NCBI GenBank assembly: GCA_009746045.1
Contig: RPFO01000188.1
Coordinates: forward strand, 650,516-714,515
Direction: 5' to 3'
Length of the DNA: 64,000 bases
DNA from: Mesostigma viride
Lineage: Eukaryota > Streptophyta > Mesostigmatophyceae > Mesostigmatales > Mesostigmataceae
How positions within the stretch are numbered: the stretch's first letter is position 1; every line of letters begins with the position of its first letter. The notes under the pieces are model-generated. The model made no database searches, was not told where the DNA came from, and worked only from the letters and a program-made list of their open reading frames with translations. Positions 61,528-64,000 of this stretch are shown in pieces. Both the position numbers and the translations under genes were made by a program.

Positions 61528-61805
61528 TAAAAATTAAAATTAAATTAAATTATAACATGTCTCCGTTGGGAGATCATGTAGCACATATTCCAGGTGGGAT
61601 GGGTGGTGTGGAGGAAGCCGCGTAATCGAACTAACCTAACTCTAAGCTATATCTAGTCTAGAAAAGCCTATCTACGCTACTCATCAAAACGGCTCCTCCT
61701 CTTGGGGGGAGGCGGCTTGCCCACAGGGGCTGGCGTGTGAGCCTTGACAATCTTCTGCCACCGCTTCTTGTCCTGCATGGCAGTCCAGAGAAGGGAGAGA
61801 GAGGG
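61528..61805 (-). mobile_element. LINE-B 3' fragment
   Basis: Tail (TAAAATTAAATTAAATTATA), hairpin and last ORF2 codons (KKRWQKIVKAHTPAPVGKPP, RRSRFDE) on the minus strand, truncated at about 61805. Confidence 0.75.
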
Positions 61806-63796
61806 GATTGAATTGAATTGTAACATAACTCCGTTGGGAGTATATGTAGCACATAGCCCTTGAGAGGGGGCATATGGCCTATCATACATCCTAAGCTACT
61901 TCCTGCAAGGGTGGGGATGTAAAGGACCCCTGCTCTAGGTGCACCAGGGCACCTGCACCCTCATGGTCTATCACGCTATGCCCGGGTAAGGGGGGAGCAT
62001 GCCTGTGAGGGGGAAGATCATCATGGCTATACAAAAACTAGAGCGTGGCATCTCAGCAGAGAGCAACTCTCTGCATGGGCACAGCATAACTAAATAAAGC
62101 TAGGCATCATCTGGAGTCCGAGTGTGGCTCATCGTAGGCACACATGTACATGATTAAATAAAGCGCGTGGCTTAGCTGGGATAGTGCCTCTAGGAGGCGT
62201 ACATGTACATGGCCACGGTCTATCTATGCTACACTACTACTGCTGTATTCCCCTAAGCTGGGGCGTCTGGAGTCGCTGGGATCGCGGGGGTCGCCTGCCA
62301 GGGCTTGTGGCCGACGTAGATGGCCGCCCCCTTCCAGTACACCGGCTGGCCCGCCTTGGTCTGCCGGAGCTGGAGGTAGGTCGGCCATAGCTCCCGTCGC
62401 CGTTGTTGAGCACTGCGCCAGCCGGGGTCAAGTCGTCATCAAGGGTGAAGAGAGTCTTCTCGAGCCGCTTGCGGCGTCTGAGAAAAGAAATCTTGTCCGC
62501 CGGGGTCTTAAAGGTGAGAAGGAGCGGGGGCGGCCCTGCCTTACCCCGCGCGCGGGGAAGGCGGTGGGCGGCCAGCTCGATCTCACCAGTAATTGGCCCA
62601 TGCGATCAAGGATTTCTCTCTCAAAAGCACGCGCAAGCTTCTCGGAATTCTCACCTTCCTCCATCTTAAGATTCTTGACAATGACGTTGAGGCTGCGCTT
62701 GGCGAGCTCGGCCTCCTCGCGGAGGTCAAGCGTCTGCCGCTGGAGCTGGGCTGCGACGGCGGAGGTGGTGGAGGTGGTGTGCTGCTTAAGCATGTCCGCC
62801 CAGGTCGTGATGGGAGGAGCATCGCCGGCCAGGCCAGCAGGGGCTGGCTTGGCAGCAATGTCCTTCACCACCTGGGCGGTGAGGCCTGCGGTGTTCTGCA
62901 AGACCTCGATAGCGATGGCATTGTCCTTAAGACGCTGGTCGATGTCGCGGAGCTGGGCGGTGATGGCGTCGGAGGAGGGGGTGGTGGCGGTGGAGGAGGC
63001 GAGGAGGGTGGAGGTGGCGGTGGAGATGGTGGGGAGCTCAGCAGCCAGCGTGCCGCCCATTGCCGCCACATCTGTGGCAAGGGGGGTCACGTGCTGCTCG
63101 AAAGCTTCCCGGGGTCACGTGCTGCTCGAAAGGAGGGCGCGGATGGAGGATTCGGTCAAGGTGGTGGTGAGGGGCTTGGGGGGCCAGAGCTCATAGATGG
63201 AGCGTCCAAGGAGGGAGAAGAGGGCGTATATCTGCAGCCGGGGGCGGGGGGCGGTGAAGATGTACTCGTATGGGCGACGCTGCTGCTGACCATTGACGAG
63301 ACGACCCTGATGGAAGAGCTGCTTGCACAGTTCAATAAGCGAGGCGGTGGATCCCCAGAACACGTAGCTCAGGATCTTGTCGGGGTTGAGCTTGTCGAAA
63401 AATCCGGGTTGGCTGGCGTCAAAATTTTGCATGTCAAAAATCGGCTCGGCAGGGCGACTGCGCTTGGGTTCAGGCGACGCTGCTGGCGAGGCGAGCTCGA
63501 GAGGGGGCTGGGCGACCACTAGAGCTTGGCTAGTGGCGCCGCTGCCTTCTGTCTGGCCGGTTGGCGAAGCTGCAGCCGGGGCTGCAGGCGTATTTTCATT
63601 GCTGAGCGCAGCCGCCAGGCTGCGTTGCGTCGAGAGGCGTTTGCTCATCGTATAGTGCGTTATAGCTTCGGAAAATTATATCAGCATGTGCGTCTAAGAA
63701 AGACGAAGCGATTGTGATATTCACAGCTGAATTCGGTGCTCAAACGTGAAAGTTATGAGCTCCGACAGCCATGGCTCCCTCGTGGCTCGTGGCTCG
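61806..63796 (-). mobile_element. ORF1-B element, nearly complete (minus copy)
   Basis: About 1.99 kb. 5' end CGAGCCACGAGCCACGAGGG at 63796, conserved 5' UTR, ORF1, 3' UTR and hairpin ACATATACTCCCAACGGAG near 61845-61818, with an AATTC-rich tail. No clear TSD was found. Confidence 0.8.
62250..63648 (-). pseudogene. ORF1-like protein of the ORF1-B family (minus copy)
   Basis: MSKRLSTQRSLAAALSNEN from 63648. A 28-bp duplication at about 63083-63139 (GGGTCACGTGCTGCTCGAAA) breaks the frame. A long frame 63090-62430 then carries a Thr/Ser/Ala-rich coiled-coil-like region (ITAQLRDIDQRLKDNAIAIE), TWADMLKQHTTSTTSAVAAQ and RSLNVIVKNLKMEEGENSEK, followed by another shift near 62600. The C-terminal LLLTF, FLRRRKRL and PVYWKGAAI-type motifs remain. 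Confidence 0.7.
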
Positions 63797-63827
63797 TGCT
63801 CACTTTATATGGATGTGTATAGAGAGG

Positions 63828-64000
63828 GGATGCGGTACTAAAACTGGGCTGGGACCACTAGGTCGTCCAGCAACATCTGGGTATAGGTCATGGCATGTTT
63901 CCCTACCCTTTTAGTAGGAATGCTGCATGGCATATAGCATGGCTAAATTCTTAATGCGACATCCATGGGGGTCCCATTATAGGCAGGGCGTGGCTAAATT
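63828..64000 (-). mobile_element. LINE-B and ORF1-B fragments at the right edge
   Basis: 63828-63918 matches the ORF2 region near 15600-15670 (reverse complement). 63918-64000 matches the ORF1-B 3' UTR near 8160-8240. The join is another chimera and continues beyond the window. Confidence 0.6.

Overview
The window is nuclear DNA of a eukaryotic, starch-making photosynthetic organism, most likely a green alga (Chlorophyta or prasinophyte grade). Two spliced plant-type genes with GT-AG introns anchor this. One is a plastid-type glutamyl-tRNA reductase (hemA/GTR, minus strand, 4 exons, 16122-19577). The other is a starch-debranching pullulanase/limit dextrinase (plus strand, 28 exons over 33 kb, 22391-55312). 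I cannot name the species.

Layout. (1) 1-15956 is a nested stack of transposable elements with almost no host sequence. Most insertions can be delimited to the base by their target-site duplications (TSDs). They comprise two families of APE-endonuclease/reverse-transcriptase LINEs (called LINE-A and LINE-B here), two families of about 2.0-kb retroposons that encode only an ORF1-like protein (ORF1-A, ORF1-B), fragments of a third retroelement with a restriction-like endonuclease motif, and two copies of a TTAA-flanked piggyBac-like DNA transposon (PB-like). One PB-like copy sits inside the other, and the outer one interrupts ORF1 of the longest LINE-B. (2) 16.0-19.6 kb is hemA. (3) 19.6-22.4 kb is intergenic between two divergently transcribed genes. 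(4) 22.4-55.3 kb is the pullulanase gene. I recognised no LINE, ORF1-only or PB-like sequence inside it, but its introns hold at least ten mini- or microsatellites, a 308-bp inverted repeat around the exon with the catalytic glutamate, and a small dispersed repeat. (5) 56.2-64.0 kb is a second, more fragmented cluster of the same LINE-A/LINE-B/ORF1-only families.

Main biological points. All LINE and ORF1-only 3' ends share a compact stem-loop, CTCC(C)-CAAC-(G)GGAG, with a covarying outer stem followed by an AATT-rich tail. Each ORF1-only family carries the terminal sequence of one particular RT-encoding LINE. This looks like trans-mobilised, half-LINE (HAL1-like) satellites that recruit a partner's reverse transcriptase through a common 3' hairpin. 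In the pullulanase gene, one intron begins with 14 perfect 21-bp units, each supplying an in-frame donor-like site (GAG/GTATGG). Another exon, whose skipping would keep the frame but delete the catalytic Glu, is flanked by a near-perfect inverted repeat.

Gene models were built by hand from splice sites, reading phase and family similarity. The exon phases close perfectly (3147 nt for the pullulanase, 1737 nt for hemA), but no transcript evidence was available.
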